NCBI GenBank assembly: GCA_027576995.1
Contig: JANBQC010000037.1
Location: 19,619 to 83,618 of the forward strand
Origin: Dimargaris cristalligena
Taxonomy: Eukaryota > Kickxellomycota > Dimargaritomycetes > Dimargaritales > Dimargaritaceae
Direction of reading: 5' to 3'
DNA length: 64,000 nt
Position numbers and translations under genes: made by a program. The first letter of the stretch is position 1. Every line of letters begins with the position of its first letter. Of this stretch, positions 24,862-35,200 are shown piece by piece. Below the pieces are notes generated by a model that worked only from the letters and a program-made list of their open reading frames with translations, searched no databases and was not told the DNA's origin.

Positions 24862-26961
24862 TTAAGGAGCGGAGGTAAGAGGGTAGTGATGAATGGGAGC
24901 TCCCTCCGCCTTAATCATCAGACCAGAGTGTGACACTGATGGAGATGCGGCGGAATGGAGCGGGAGCGGGGAGTGAGAGGTGGGCATGGCGGGCGAAAGG
25001 GTACACGCGGACATGGATGCCGAGGCCAGAAGAGCCATAGAATTGGGCTCGTTAGAAGCCTGGGCAACGGCGTGAAGGCGCGGGGAAGGCAGCGACGGCA
25101 GACCGGGGGAAGTGGACGTAGGGGGCAGGGAACGGTAGTGAGAGCTGCTGCCTGAAGGAATGAACCCGTTGGCGGGGGCCGAAGATGGGGCGTTAGCGTA
25201 AGGGGAGGGAAGGTGGTGGGAGGGATGGGGGTGGTGGTGAGAGGGGTAGGCCGTGTGAGAAGGGGGGGCGGCGTAGTACGACTCGGGTCCCGTCTCGGAG
25301 TCGCTGCTTCGACGGTTAGAGGGGGAGCCGCCGGGATAGTCCACGGACCCGTTGGAGGTCTCCCGCAGGTACGGATGGAAGTGGGTGCGCGGGGAGACGG
25401 GGCCGCGGGGGCTGGGGTGGCCGTAGGCCATTCCCGGGTGGGTGGGTGACGGGTGTTGCGGGATACCCCCCATGGGAGCGGCACCGGAATGGAAGCCACC
25501 GTGCTTATTATGGTGGTTCATTCGGTCGCCATGGGCGGCTGCTTTGACCTCCTCCATCGTTACAGGTGGAATGGGATAGGTAGCAGCCAGGGCCGCGGCC
25601 TCTTGACTATCCATTCCCTCGCTAAGGGCATCGTTTCCGCTCTCCCCATTGGCATCGCCGCCGCTGGAGGCCTTGTTATTGGGCAGCTTCATGCCAGCGT
25701 TTTTCAACATGAGGGCGTGCTCCTGTTGCCGCTTCTTGGTCAGTTTGGCGTAATGCAGACCACAGGCGTTGCAGAGGGTGCGAGCACCATCGGGGCCCCG
25801 CCGCCACTCAGGCGTCACCGAAATGGAGCACGAGTGGCACTTGCCGGGGGCGGCTGCATTGGTCTTGCGGTTGCGCTTGCGGGAGCGGTTGTTAGTGGGG
25901 GTCAGATTGGTGCGCTTGTTACGGATATACTGCATGGCCTCATCCTCGTGAGCGGGCCGGGTGATATCCTTCCGAAATTCGGTGAAAATGTGGAACACCT
26001 CGCTGCTGCGGCGGACCATCTCATCCACCTGTTCGAAAGTGGGCTGGCGTTCAGTCCGGTTATGGGACTCACTGTAGAACCGGGCGAATTTAATAAGTTC
26101 GTCGCAAGTCTCGTATATTTTCTGGAGGTCACTGCTGTGCTTTAAGCTCTGATCGGCCAACGGGTGCCCGTCGATGGTGCGCACCCGGAATTTGCTCACC
26201 TGGTCGTCGTAGAGTCCGGGGGCGGGCGACTTGGGCAGGGTACCAATGCTGGCCATCGAGTCCTCTGGGATAGGGGAGTGGCGGCGGAGCGGATAGCCCG
26301 AGGCGGTGGCCGAGTGTGGTGGATAAGAACTCCGGGAGTAGCCCAACATACCGCTGCCGTTATGGTGGCCGGGTGCGGAAGTCGAGGGGGTGGGGGGAAG
26401 GCCGGGGCCAGAGTGGGGTGGATAGGCCCCGGGGGTGTTGGGCATGGAGGCGGAGTGGTGGTAGGACGGGGTGACGGGCGAGTTGGCGGGGAAGAGCGGG
26501 GCAGTACGCAGAGCCGACGATGGCGTGTAATGGCCTGATTCGTGGGACGGATAGGGCGGGGTGTTGGGTTGGCTCAGGCGACCGGCCGACGCAGCCAGGT
26601 GTGGCCGGGACCGAGTCGCGGGACTGCTGGCGTGGTGGGTAGGCCGGGACTGGGATGAATAAGAGTGACCACTGGGGTTCGATGAAGCCGAGTAGGGCGG
26701 ATGGGCAGGCGTGGTGGGAGCCGACGCGTTGTTGGATATACAGGCGAGTGGAGGCAGAGTAGGCTTGGATGGTCGCCGCAGGTGTAGAAACGAGCCCGAC
26801 TGTGGAGTGAGCGGTAGAGTAGCCATGCCTCCACTCGACGTCGGCAGGGGTGGTGGCCGCGAACTGGCCAACGGGGGCGGCAACGAAGGCAGGCAGGGTG
26901 GGCGGTGGCTGGAACTATGGGAGGATTGGGAAGAACAGTCAGGGTTGTCCATGGAAGACAT
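24862..26961 (-). CDS. GATA-type zinc-finger transcription factor, NsdD-like
   Basis: A single-exon protein of 699 residues on the minus strand. One GATA zinc finger of the C-X2-C-X18-C-X2-C class uses Cys375, Cys378, Cys397 and Cys400. The linker contains TPEWRRGPDGARTLCNACG, followed by LHYAKLTKKRQQEH. The WRRGPDGARTL and HYAKL features are characteristic of fungal NsdD-type factors rather than white-collar or nitrogen-regulator fingers. A helical block at about 270-335 (DLQKIYETCDELIKFARFYS and following) lies N-terminal to a basic stretch (RSRKRNRKTN) and resembles the region that precedes the finger in NsdD. The remaining N- and C-terminal parts are Ser/Pro/His-rich and probably disordered. 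NsdD in Aspergillus controls sexual development; any similar role here is inference. The gene lies alone in a gene-poor stretch, with a TA-repeat promoter and pyrimidine-rich upstream DNA. Confidence 0.92.
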   Translation of the reverse strand: MSSMDNPDCSSQSSHSSSHRPPCLPSLPPPLASSRPPPLPTSSGGMATLPLTPQSGSFLHLRRPSKPTLPPLACISNNASAPTTPAHPPYSASSNPSGHSYSSQSRPTHHASSPATRSRPHLAASAGRLSQPNTPPYPSHESGHYTPSSALRTAPLFPANSPVTPSYHHSASMPNTPGAYPPHSGPGLPPTPSTSAPGHHNGSGMLGYSRSSYPPHSATASGYPLRRHSPIPEDSMASIGTLPKSPAPGLYDDQVSKFRVRTIDGHPLADQSLKHSSDLQKIYETCDELIKFARFYSESHNRTERQPTFEQVDEMVRRSSEVFHIFTEFRKDITRPAHEDEAMQYIRNKRTNLTPTNNRSRKRNRKTNAAAPGKCHSCSISVTPEWRRGPDGARTLCNACGLHYAKLTKKRQQEHALMLKNAGMKLPNNKASSGGDANGESGNDALSEGMDSQEAAALAATYPIPPVTMEEVKAAAHGDRMNHHNKHGGFHSGAAPMGGIPQHPSPTHPGMAYGHPSPRGPVSPRTHFHPYLRETSNGSVDYPGGSPSNRRSSDSETGPESYYAAPPSHTAYPSHHHPHPSHHLPSPYANAPSSAPANGFIPSGSSSHYRSLPPTSTSPGLPSLPSPRLHAVAQASNEPNSMALLASASMSACTLSPAMPTSHSPLPLHSAASPSVSHSGLMIKAEGAPIHHYPLTSAP

Positions 26962-27023
26962 TAGGGAGATACAAGGCCGGGAAGAGGGTAGACTAGCCAG
27001 CGTGGCAAAAGGGGTTTAACCTT

Positions 27024-27045
27024 TATATATATATATATATATATA
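27024..27045. repeat. (TA)n microsatellite at the GATA promoter
   Basis: Eleven TA units directly upstream of the GATA start codon. It is probably length-variable and, if it acts as the TATA element, could alter expression. The function is inferred. Confidence 0.8.
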
Positions 27046-27510
27046 GGATAGAAAGGAAGAGAGAGAGAAGCAATGCAGAAGGCGACAATCGAACCGTAAA
27101 TTAATTAACTTATTGGGAAAATAGGACAGTATATGCAGCTGGGGGGATAAAGCAGGAAAACAAGGAGGGGATTGTGAGGCCACGCATATAAGGTTAAGCA
27201 AGGGCAAAGTAGGACAGTGGGTGAGAAGGTCAGTGCAGCAGTAGTTAAGCTAGTAGCGTGTCCTTGCGAAGGGGGTGCAATTAAGCGTATCTTTATATTA
27301 GACTAGCGATAGGGTCTACGGGATTTGGGCAGCAAGGCAGGCGGATACGGTCAAGGCCGAGGGATAATAAAAATAGGGCCGAACAAGAGGTTACACAATG
27401 AAACTCAGGCCACAGTTACGCATGCTTGTCTTTAAAAGGAAGGTCACAACCAAGCTAGTGGAGAGTCTTGGAAAGGAGGCAGGGATATATATTTATATAT
27501 ATATATATAT

Positions 27511-27515
<5 letters not shown>

Positions 27516-27554
<39 letters not shown>
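27516..27554. repeat. (AG)n microsatellite
   Basis: A near-perfect AG run of about 39 bases, adjacent to an (AT)n tract at 27485-27511. On the GATA coding strand it reads as (CT)n, about 555 bases upstream of the ATG. Confidence 0.9.
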
Positions 27555-27558
<4 letters not shown>

Positions 27559-27560
27559 AA

Positions 27561-28122
27561 CAGTTACAGGATAGGGGCGAGAAATGGCATCAGTAAATAA
27601 TGCTAGGAATACAGACAGCATCGCCCGATGGGGGGCAGGCCCTGACTGGCTATTTATGTATCGCGCGGTTCAGGCCATGCCCACCGGACTATGTGGGGGA
27701 GGGTGGGTGAATTTCCGAAATTATCAAGAATAAAGGCAAGGGCTGAAAAAACCCCCAAAAGAGGGACACCCCCTCCTTTTCACATCCCAGTGCCCTCCGA
27801 TTCTCCTTTCCTTTTTAGGTAGGAAGGGGGTCTAGGCCAGGTTACTACCCTCGTCTATTGCAGAGTAGGTTTATTCATGTAGCCAGATTAAAGGTGAAAA
27901 GGAGGGAGGGAGGGAGGGAGTAATCCCACGCCTAATAATATACACCTGATCAATCCCGGCTAAACCAGTCGAGCGGCTGTGAAAAAAGCACTCACCCTCC
28001 CTCCTCCACTCCCCCCCCCACACCCCCGCATTTAATTCGAGGGAGAGGAATGTGCTTATGGGAGAGTCAACGGAAGGCAAGAGACCCCTCCCCTTCTTTT
28101 CCCCGCTATTGGCTGAAAACGA
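27561..28122. other. Intergenic, no recognisable gene
   Basis: Contains a GGAG tetranucleotide repeat at 27902-27919 and several C- or G-rich runs. I see no coding signal. Confidence 0.45.
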
Positions 28123-29272
28123 ATGTGGTGGGCAACCCCCGTTGACCAATCCGGTGTACCCCATGATGTCCTCCCCCATTTTTTTTTCAACCTTCGGGAT
28201 CTATATATATCGTTAGAAAAAGATAATGGCTGTATTATATATGACTGTGTGGGGTACGTGGCTCCTGTCAAGGCGTTATTGAAAATGACCATTAAGCCAC
28301 CCTAACCGGGATATATCGTTGATAACCCCTCCCTGTAGAAAAAAACCCTGGACTACGGGAAGCTAAGTAGGGTGGTCTCATTTACTAAGGCGCACCATAT
28401 GCCCGCAAACTCGGGCTCTTATGGAATAGTATAGGGATAGCACCAATGGCCTAAAATAGGTCGTCAATGAAAACCATCGGGTTGCATTGGACCAACTGGG
28501 AGGGGTACTGTCGTCCAATTGCATTTAGGGGGGAAGCGAGTACACATCAGAAGCATCGGCTGCATCAAACGGCTTTTGTTTATATTGCGGAATGCTGGAA
28601 TCCCATGAGGAGAAGAGGCAAGGTGGCACAATAATAAAGACCAAACAACGCCTCGGAAACCTTGGACAACGTCTTTCCCTTGAGTGCCATGTACCCGCCA
28701 GAGAGCGAGAGAGGCCAGCCATACATTGCTTATTTAACGCTTTCTCAGCCCCTCTCCTCTCCCCCCTTTCTTAGATTGCCTTGTCATTGACCACGTCTAA
28801 CGGCTCGCGCCAACCGGGCCACTCAATGGACCAACAGAGGCCCTGGATTAACCTAGATACGCCGGGATTGACTGGGAAAATTGGCGACCTTGAACGAATT
28901 CACACTCGCTTCTCAGTGGTTTCTCCGTCCCCCCTCTCCCTCTATGGTAAGCTCCCAACAACAGCGTCCTGGTTTTGGGAGTCGGCCCTATAGCTAAAAA
29001 TACTGTACCCCACTCTCTCCTTAGCATCCAGAGCCATACCCTGGGTCCTCTAAAGCGGGATTTATTTTAGAGTATTCCAGTTTTATACGCGAAACCTTAT
29101 TTCATGATTATACATGGCATCTTGCCCTGACCTCCATGATCCTTTTCACACGTCCTGAATTGAGAGGACGTTCGGAAGAGGGGGAGATTTGCGTCAATAA
29201 TCACAGCAAACGGCAATGGGACCCGCGTGACCGTGGCCGATTCGAACCTAAATAGAAAGGCAAGGGACTAGG
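28123..29272 (+). other. Possible unrecognised multi-exon gene
   Basis: Open plus-strand segments lie one after another with splice-like borders. One runs from 28529, after GCATTTAG. It can join at a GTACCC (28691) to a pyrimidine tract ending CTTTCTTAG (28774), with reading phase kept. The next segment (28775 on) ends at a GTAAGC donor (after 28945). An acceptor CATCCAG (29031) then restores phase into a 79-codon frame ending in TAG at 29270-29272. The translated parts (for example SMDQQRPWINLDTPGLTG and FILEYSSFIRETLFHDYTWH) match no family I know. Open segments this long arise by chance, so it may not be a gene. Confidence 0.2.
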
Positions 29273-32200
29273 CTCTACACCGAATCCAACCTTCCTTATA
29301 GAGAAAGATAGATAGATATGTACATCGGTATCGACGGTTAGTAAATACGTGTAGATATTTTGAGGCGGATGTAGAAAGACCGCGACGGTGACCGAACCCA
29401 GTATCTCATGCCGGGTGATTAATTGGTTATACTATACCATCTGCATACCTACTTTGCAATGATCGGAGTACGCAGCCGTTATGATTAGTCGGGTTTCTTA
29501 GTGCCACTCCTCCTATTCAGTGGTATAGATGTGTGGAGGACGGGGGCGAGTCATCGACCCAATCCCCTTTTTTTAAAAAAAATACCGAGTACGAATGGTA
29601 GTTTCATTCGTAGAGCGCCCACCCATTCAATGAACCCCCCCCATTAACTTCCACCTCGCTCGCAGCACTCCTCCCCTCTCCCCTCCACCCCACCCTAGCC
29701 CTAACCCTTCCTTGGTCACACTCCGGGTTTTTTCCCAACTGAGTAACGTTTGGGAGCCCATCAACTGGTCCAAAGTGCGCGTTGGCTGTGGTGCAAAGCG
29801 AGTGGTCGTATCTGACCCAGTCGTTGTGCGTGGGTAACTCGATCATTGACCACGTTGCAATCACGGGGAAAAGACGGCGGAATGGCTAGCTGATGTAGGA
29901 TCCCAGTACAGAAGGAAACACGCAGTTTCTCTTCTACCTGCCCCACCCTCTCCCCCACAGTATCAGCATTACAGTCCATAGCAGCCATACTGAGTTGCAT
30001 ATTATGAAACTCGGTAGATTAGACCCACATTCTAATCATCAGTTGGGTCGAGATGGGGGGGATAAGGTAAAGTGACTGAAGCAGCATCACTAGTAATGAT
30101 CAGCATCAGTGATCTTTTCTCCTCCTACCTAATCTAGTACCTCCTCCACTGGGCCCCTATCGTCTCGGGTGGTCCTTAATACAGACTGGTTGTTGTTGTT
30201 GTTGTTTTTTACAAACGAAACCTCCTAGATGGTCAAAGTCGTTCTTAAAATGTATTCTCGTTGGTACACCGGCGCTTGATTAGAAAGCCAGCGGTCCGTA
30301 TTTTAATTGGGCCTAACCACCCAACACCTGGCCAATCATTTGGGCCTTTTAGTCGATCTATTACCACCAGCAAATGTTGTTTCGTGACCTGAGGCAGATT
30401 GGCCAACTGACAGTTCCTCGTTTCCATTGACATGCAATCCGATTATGCTCCCCTCTCCTTGTAGAGGGGTGTTCTTTGTTTGCCACCATTTATATCAATT
30501 TCCTTAAATATCCGCAAGTAAAAAAATTGGGTCGACCACTAGGAATCTACTTCCCGACGATCAAGAAGATGACTGGATAGGAGTGAATGGTAATAATTCA
30601 CGGTCGGGAGGGGGTGAGAAGGAGACAAGGTTGGGGGAACGGGGCAAGTGCGAATGAAAATTCCGCCCCATTGGCACTACCTCCTCGCAGATGATGGTGG
30701 GAAGTAGAGGCAGTCGCTTGGTGGAGATATATAGGTAATAGGTACCATCAGTAGTGCTGAATGGCTAGTTAGTAGCGGGTCGCCGGGATGTTACCCGAAT
30801 TGAAGGGAGGCGGCCTTAATCCCCAAGTGTAGCTGAGTTGGCCACGCCCAGGCATCGTCTTATCCGCCCATTTCTATTTCAACATGGAAGGCCCGATTAG
30901 AACTAATAGTCAATCGAGAAGATGCGGCGTATTACACGACGATGCTATTTATGCCTTGTTGGTTACCTTCTCGTGTATTGGTGGGTCATAACCTGTATCT
31001 GAGCAAATAGGGAGGAGGAAGGCACCTAAACTGGAAGCGGGGCTGCACCACCACCACTCGACACCACCTCCGCCTCCCCTGTTTATCTATTAGTACTACT
31101 ACGACTGGACGTCATGAAACGGTCAACCTGACCCACTTAGTTCACTAGACCCTAGACTTTTATTGGGTCAGTGGCCTATCTTTCGGGTCACGGGGTCTAT
31201 GCAATTGGCTTGGGTACTGCCCCTTGTCCTCGCGCATTATTAGTGGTGGCAGTGGCTCTCCTGTGCTGTAGGTGTAATCAAGTGGGTCGTCTCATAGGCA
31301 CGATGGTGAGAAGAAACGATGGGCCCGATGGACCAATGGCTTGGGATCAATGGGGTGTGGGGAAAAGTGATACATTATTGTCAATGTAATCCAAAATTGT
31401 GCTGCCTTTCCATATCTTCTACTTCTCGTCCCCGGATACCGATAAAGTAACGTACCCACTAATGATATTAGTATGTTGAACATACCCCACTCTTTATATA
31501 TATATATATATATCAAAACAGATCTCTCTTACAGGCGGACTTCCTAAATATCATATTTTCTCCCCGATTGGTGACTATCGGATAAAGCAATGAAAGAGGA
31601 AGGAGGGGTGAGATGAAACAACCCTGGATGTGGACCATTTGGTATAACCCCAACCTTGATGATAGATGCCGAAAACGCAGGAGGCCAAGGCCATCGTGAA
31701 TACCCCGGTATCTTTTGGTAAACAATACAGCCTTGGTAATCTGCTTATAAAATGGCATTTCGACCCCCCCTCCCTTCATTATATTCACATCGGGAAGTGG
31801 TTCTAATCTCCAGATGCACTCCCCCGCCTAAGATAACGAATGTTCTTTATATTTGACAATTAATGGCCAATTCACCATTTACCCACTTTAATAAATCCGG
31901 TGGTTAGACTGAAGGTCCAACCAGCCTCCAGGGAAAGTTCAGTGCATGGACGCGCACCCATGGACTAGCGTCACTAACTCCCCGTGTCTGTGCGCGACAA
32001 ATGATATACATGATTTTGCCTTATGAACACACACCCTCCCACTTTAACCATGCGCCCGTCCCTGCTGGCTTAACGGCAGTAGTGAAGGGGAAACCGGTTA
32101 TGCTTGGCCTTTGGCTACAAAAACCGGATAATCCTGATTGAACTCAAATATACTTTTATAGGGTTTTATTCCCAGGTGAGCACATCGCGGACGAGGATTA

Positions 32201-35200
32201 AAGACCTGTAGGTGTTCCATTATACCATTCATACGACAGATCCTAATCCCCCCCTTGTTTCCGATGCCTAAATGTACGGCAGGGGTGCGATTCATAATAA
32301 TCGGGTAGCCATGTCGGCCGGGTTCAGGCAGCACCTCCCTCGGCAACTCAAACCCATGTATAGTTCAGGCTGTGGAGCCTTTTTCGATCAATCTTTGACA
32401 CATTAGATCCCTATCGATTGAAAAGGTAAAACACCTGCTTGCAAACAGTGGCGAGGTCTTTTGGGAGAAGGGGGGTCTATAGGCATCCGTTGCTGATAGA
32501 CCGAAGGATCTCATATGAGGGTGATGAATACCCTTGTTCATGCAAGCCCAGTAGTTGCCCATTTAGTAAATAAAGGTTATTTAATTTGGAAGCTGTTTTT
32601 TTTTACGCGCAGACATAGGTGCGTCGCGTTCACCTACATTTCATTTCCCTCACTCACCAGCCGAAAGCAACCGACTAAACCCATTATGCACCTGTTTTTC
32701 TTTTTTTAACAGCCCCATTTTGGCCGGTTCCGATCGAAGTGATGGTGCCAAGCCAGTCCCCCTCCCTCCCTCCTTAAGTCAGTTGGTCTAATGGTGCCAT
32801 GATGATGGCCATGGATATCCCTTGGCATAACCTGCCATTTCGGTGTGTATGGATTGGTGTATGTTGGTGGGTGGTGGTTAAGTGGATGTGAGAACCCAAA
32901 AAGAAGTCGCCCCTTCTCACGCCGTTGTGTAGGCGGCCTCCGCACATTTACCTGGACAGGCCATGGCCGCCATCCCCGATAATTAGTCAGTCGGAAGCTG
33001 ATCTGTCCCGTCGTTGCCCATGTTAACGGATACGAAGAGGCAACGCCGCGGCATATCTAATCACCAATAGCATTCACCTGTCCGCTGGGGCGATTACCAT
33101 CTACCGGCCCGATGGAAGGAAACACGATGTTGCAGGATCCATGGGAAGGTAAAAGCAGGAGAGAAGAAGTGAGAGAAAGAGAGGAGTAGGCAAATGGTTA
33201 AACGCTGGGCCTAATTCGAATATACCACCAGCCCTGGTATGCGTGGTAATGGGAGTATTAATGGGTAGGATGAGAGATTTCGAATGTAAAAAAAGGTGGT
33301 GTAACCGGGGCATAATAAGTCAGGCCATGCCAGTTATACATGAGCGTAGAGCGGATGGTTCTCCCGAAATGGATTTGTCTTCCAAAGTAGATATGCCGAA
33401 GATGGAGGAGTGATGTAGATAAAAATAGGGGGTATGTAATAATATGTAGGATTATGTGCGTAGTTCGACGGCCCAGGCAGCACCGTTCGGTGTTTAATAG
33501 GTTAGTAGTTCCGGAACGGTATAACAATTATCTATTATAAATTGAAGGGCCATGGTAATATGAGCCGGTATATATAGACATTTGCATCCATTTTTTATAT
33601 ATGATTATATGTTGGCAATATACGCTGGGAGAGGGGTATATCCAGCTAAAAACACCAGCCTATTGCTATAGCCCTCCCATATCCAAGTGGGATGATGCGT
33701 TGCCCAGCTGCATCCCACTCACCCCCCTACCCCCTGTTTCACAACAGATACACTCGACCAAGGCCGGTATTTGGTCCACAAAAAATAAATCGAGTATTTA
33801 GTATTACGCATCTGGCCAGGGTACATACGATCCTTCTCCAGATCCGATTTACTATATATATAATAGGGTAATGCGGATTCAGGGGGGAGGGGTGTATAAA
33901 TATATAATTTAGGTCACATTGTATTGGCTTTGGATTTTCCACAGTGACGTGTAGTTTAACCTTATACCATGGAAGTAGATGTATCGATGGATACAGGCAT
34001 AAGTGTACACGGGAATGGTGTTGTTACTTTGTATTGGGTGGCTCGAAACACCACCGGCAGTCGGGATGACAAGGGGAAATAGGACTATTCTAACCCAAGG
34101 CCAGCCCATGTAACGTATAACATAGATGTCCGTGCTACTGTCCAGATTGGGGGTGTTTTCAGGTCACCGGACACACGGAACGGGCGTAAGAGGTCGCCAG
34201 CCAGTGCTTATAATTGTTGGGCACTGAGTGGGTCAAACAGCGAGAAACAAATGGATGTGTTTGCGTAGGTGGAAATATGAATAATACAACAGGTAGGCGT
34301 AGGAGGACGAATGGCTCTGAATGGGAGGGGGGGGGTCCAGGGAAAGAATCGTCAGGTAAAATCACCTAAATCAAACCCTAAAAGAAAATCCATCATTTGA
34401 ACCGGCGGAATTGCCTAAGCTGGGGGAATACGGGACGGCAGTGTATTACTATCTAATATGTCTGAAGTACCTGCGACGCCGACCGACCTTAACATCGAGG
34501 TTCGCAGTACCAATGCCGATGCCTGGCGATGGAGGCTCGGGTTTTTATAAGCCAGTTAAGGTGCATCGGGGTGTGAGGGTCAGATTCGTTGCACATGGCT
34601 GTGCAGGGACCACCCTCTCACGTCTACACTGACTCACTGCCGGATAAAATAATTCATGTGGGTCCCATCCCGGAGGCTACGTGGTACCGGAATACCCATC
34701 GGTTAAAGGCGGGAGAGGGTCATGCTAGATGCACTCTTAAATGATTTAGGAGGTTCAGTCCCGTCATTCTCACAACGGATAACTATAGGTAAACAGAAAA
34801 AAATTAAAGACCAAGACGAAGTCCATTTGGGATAAAAGGGGAGTCAGGGAGTGTGGGCTACGCTCGTTTGGTCCGGCCATTTACTGTACTGGTCAGTGGG
34901 ATATTACTATTATTTCTATCGCGGATGCCATGGCTCCTATCGCAAGAATGAATATTTTAATATGGGTAGGCTATCGGATCTATCCTATTATATATATATT
35001 CATATAGAAGGCATCATAATGGGCCCTACAGGGGTATATTCGTATACAGTCCACATCTGGTCAATAATAAAGCGGCTTTCTCTAATGTGAGCAATGGATA
35101 GTGAAAGAATCAGCATGACATGGTCCCATTGCATTTCCGCTCGGAGGACAGTCATTAGACAAATCATTTGCGATAGTGCCAGTCGCCTTTAAGCGAGGGG

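Larger units (their letters stand above)
26962..27560 (-). promoter_or_regulatory. Upstream region of the GATA gene
   Basis: Purine-rich on the plus strand, so pyrimidine-rich on the GATA coding strand, with two microsatellites: (TA)n at 27024-27045, some 65-85 bases before the ATG, and an (AT)n/(AG)n pair at 27485-27554. The (TA)n block could serve as a TATA element. A CT tract further upstream matches the pyrimidine-rich upstream DNA of the two SANT-like genes in this window. Confidence 0.45.
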
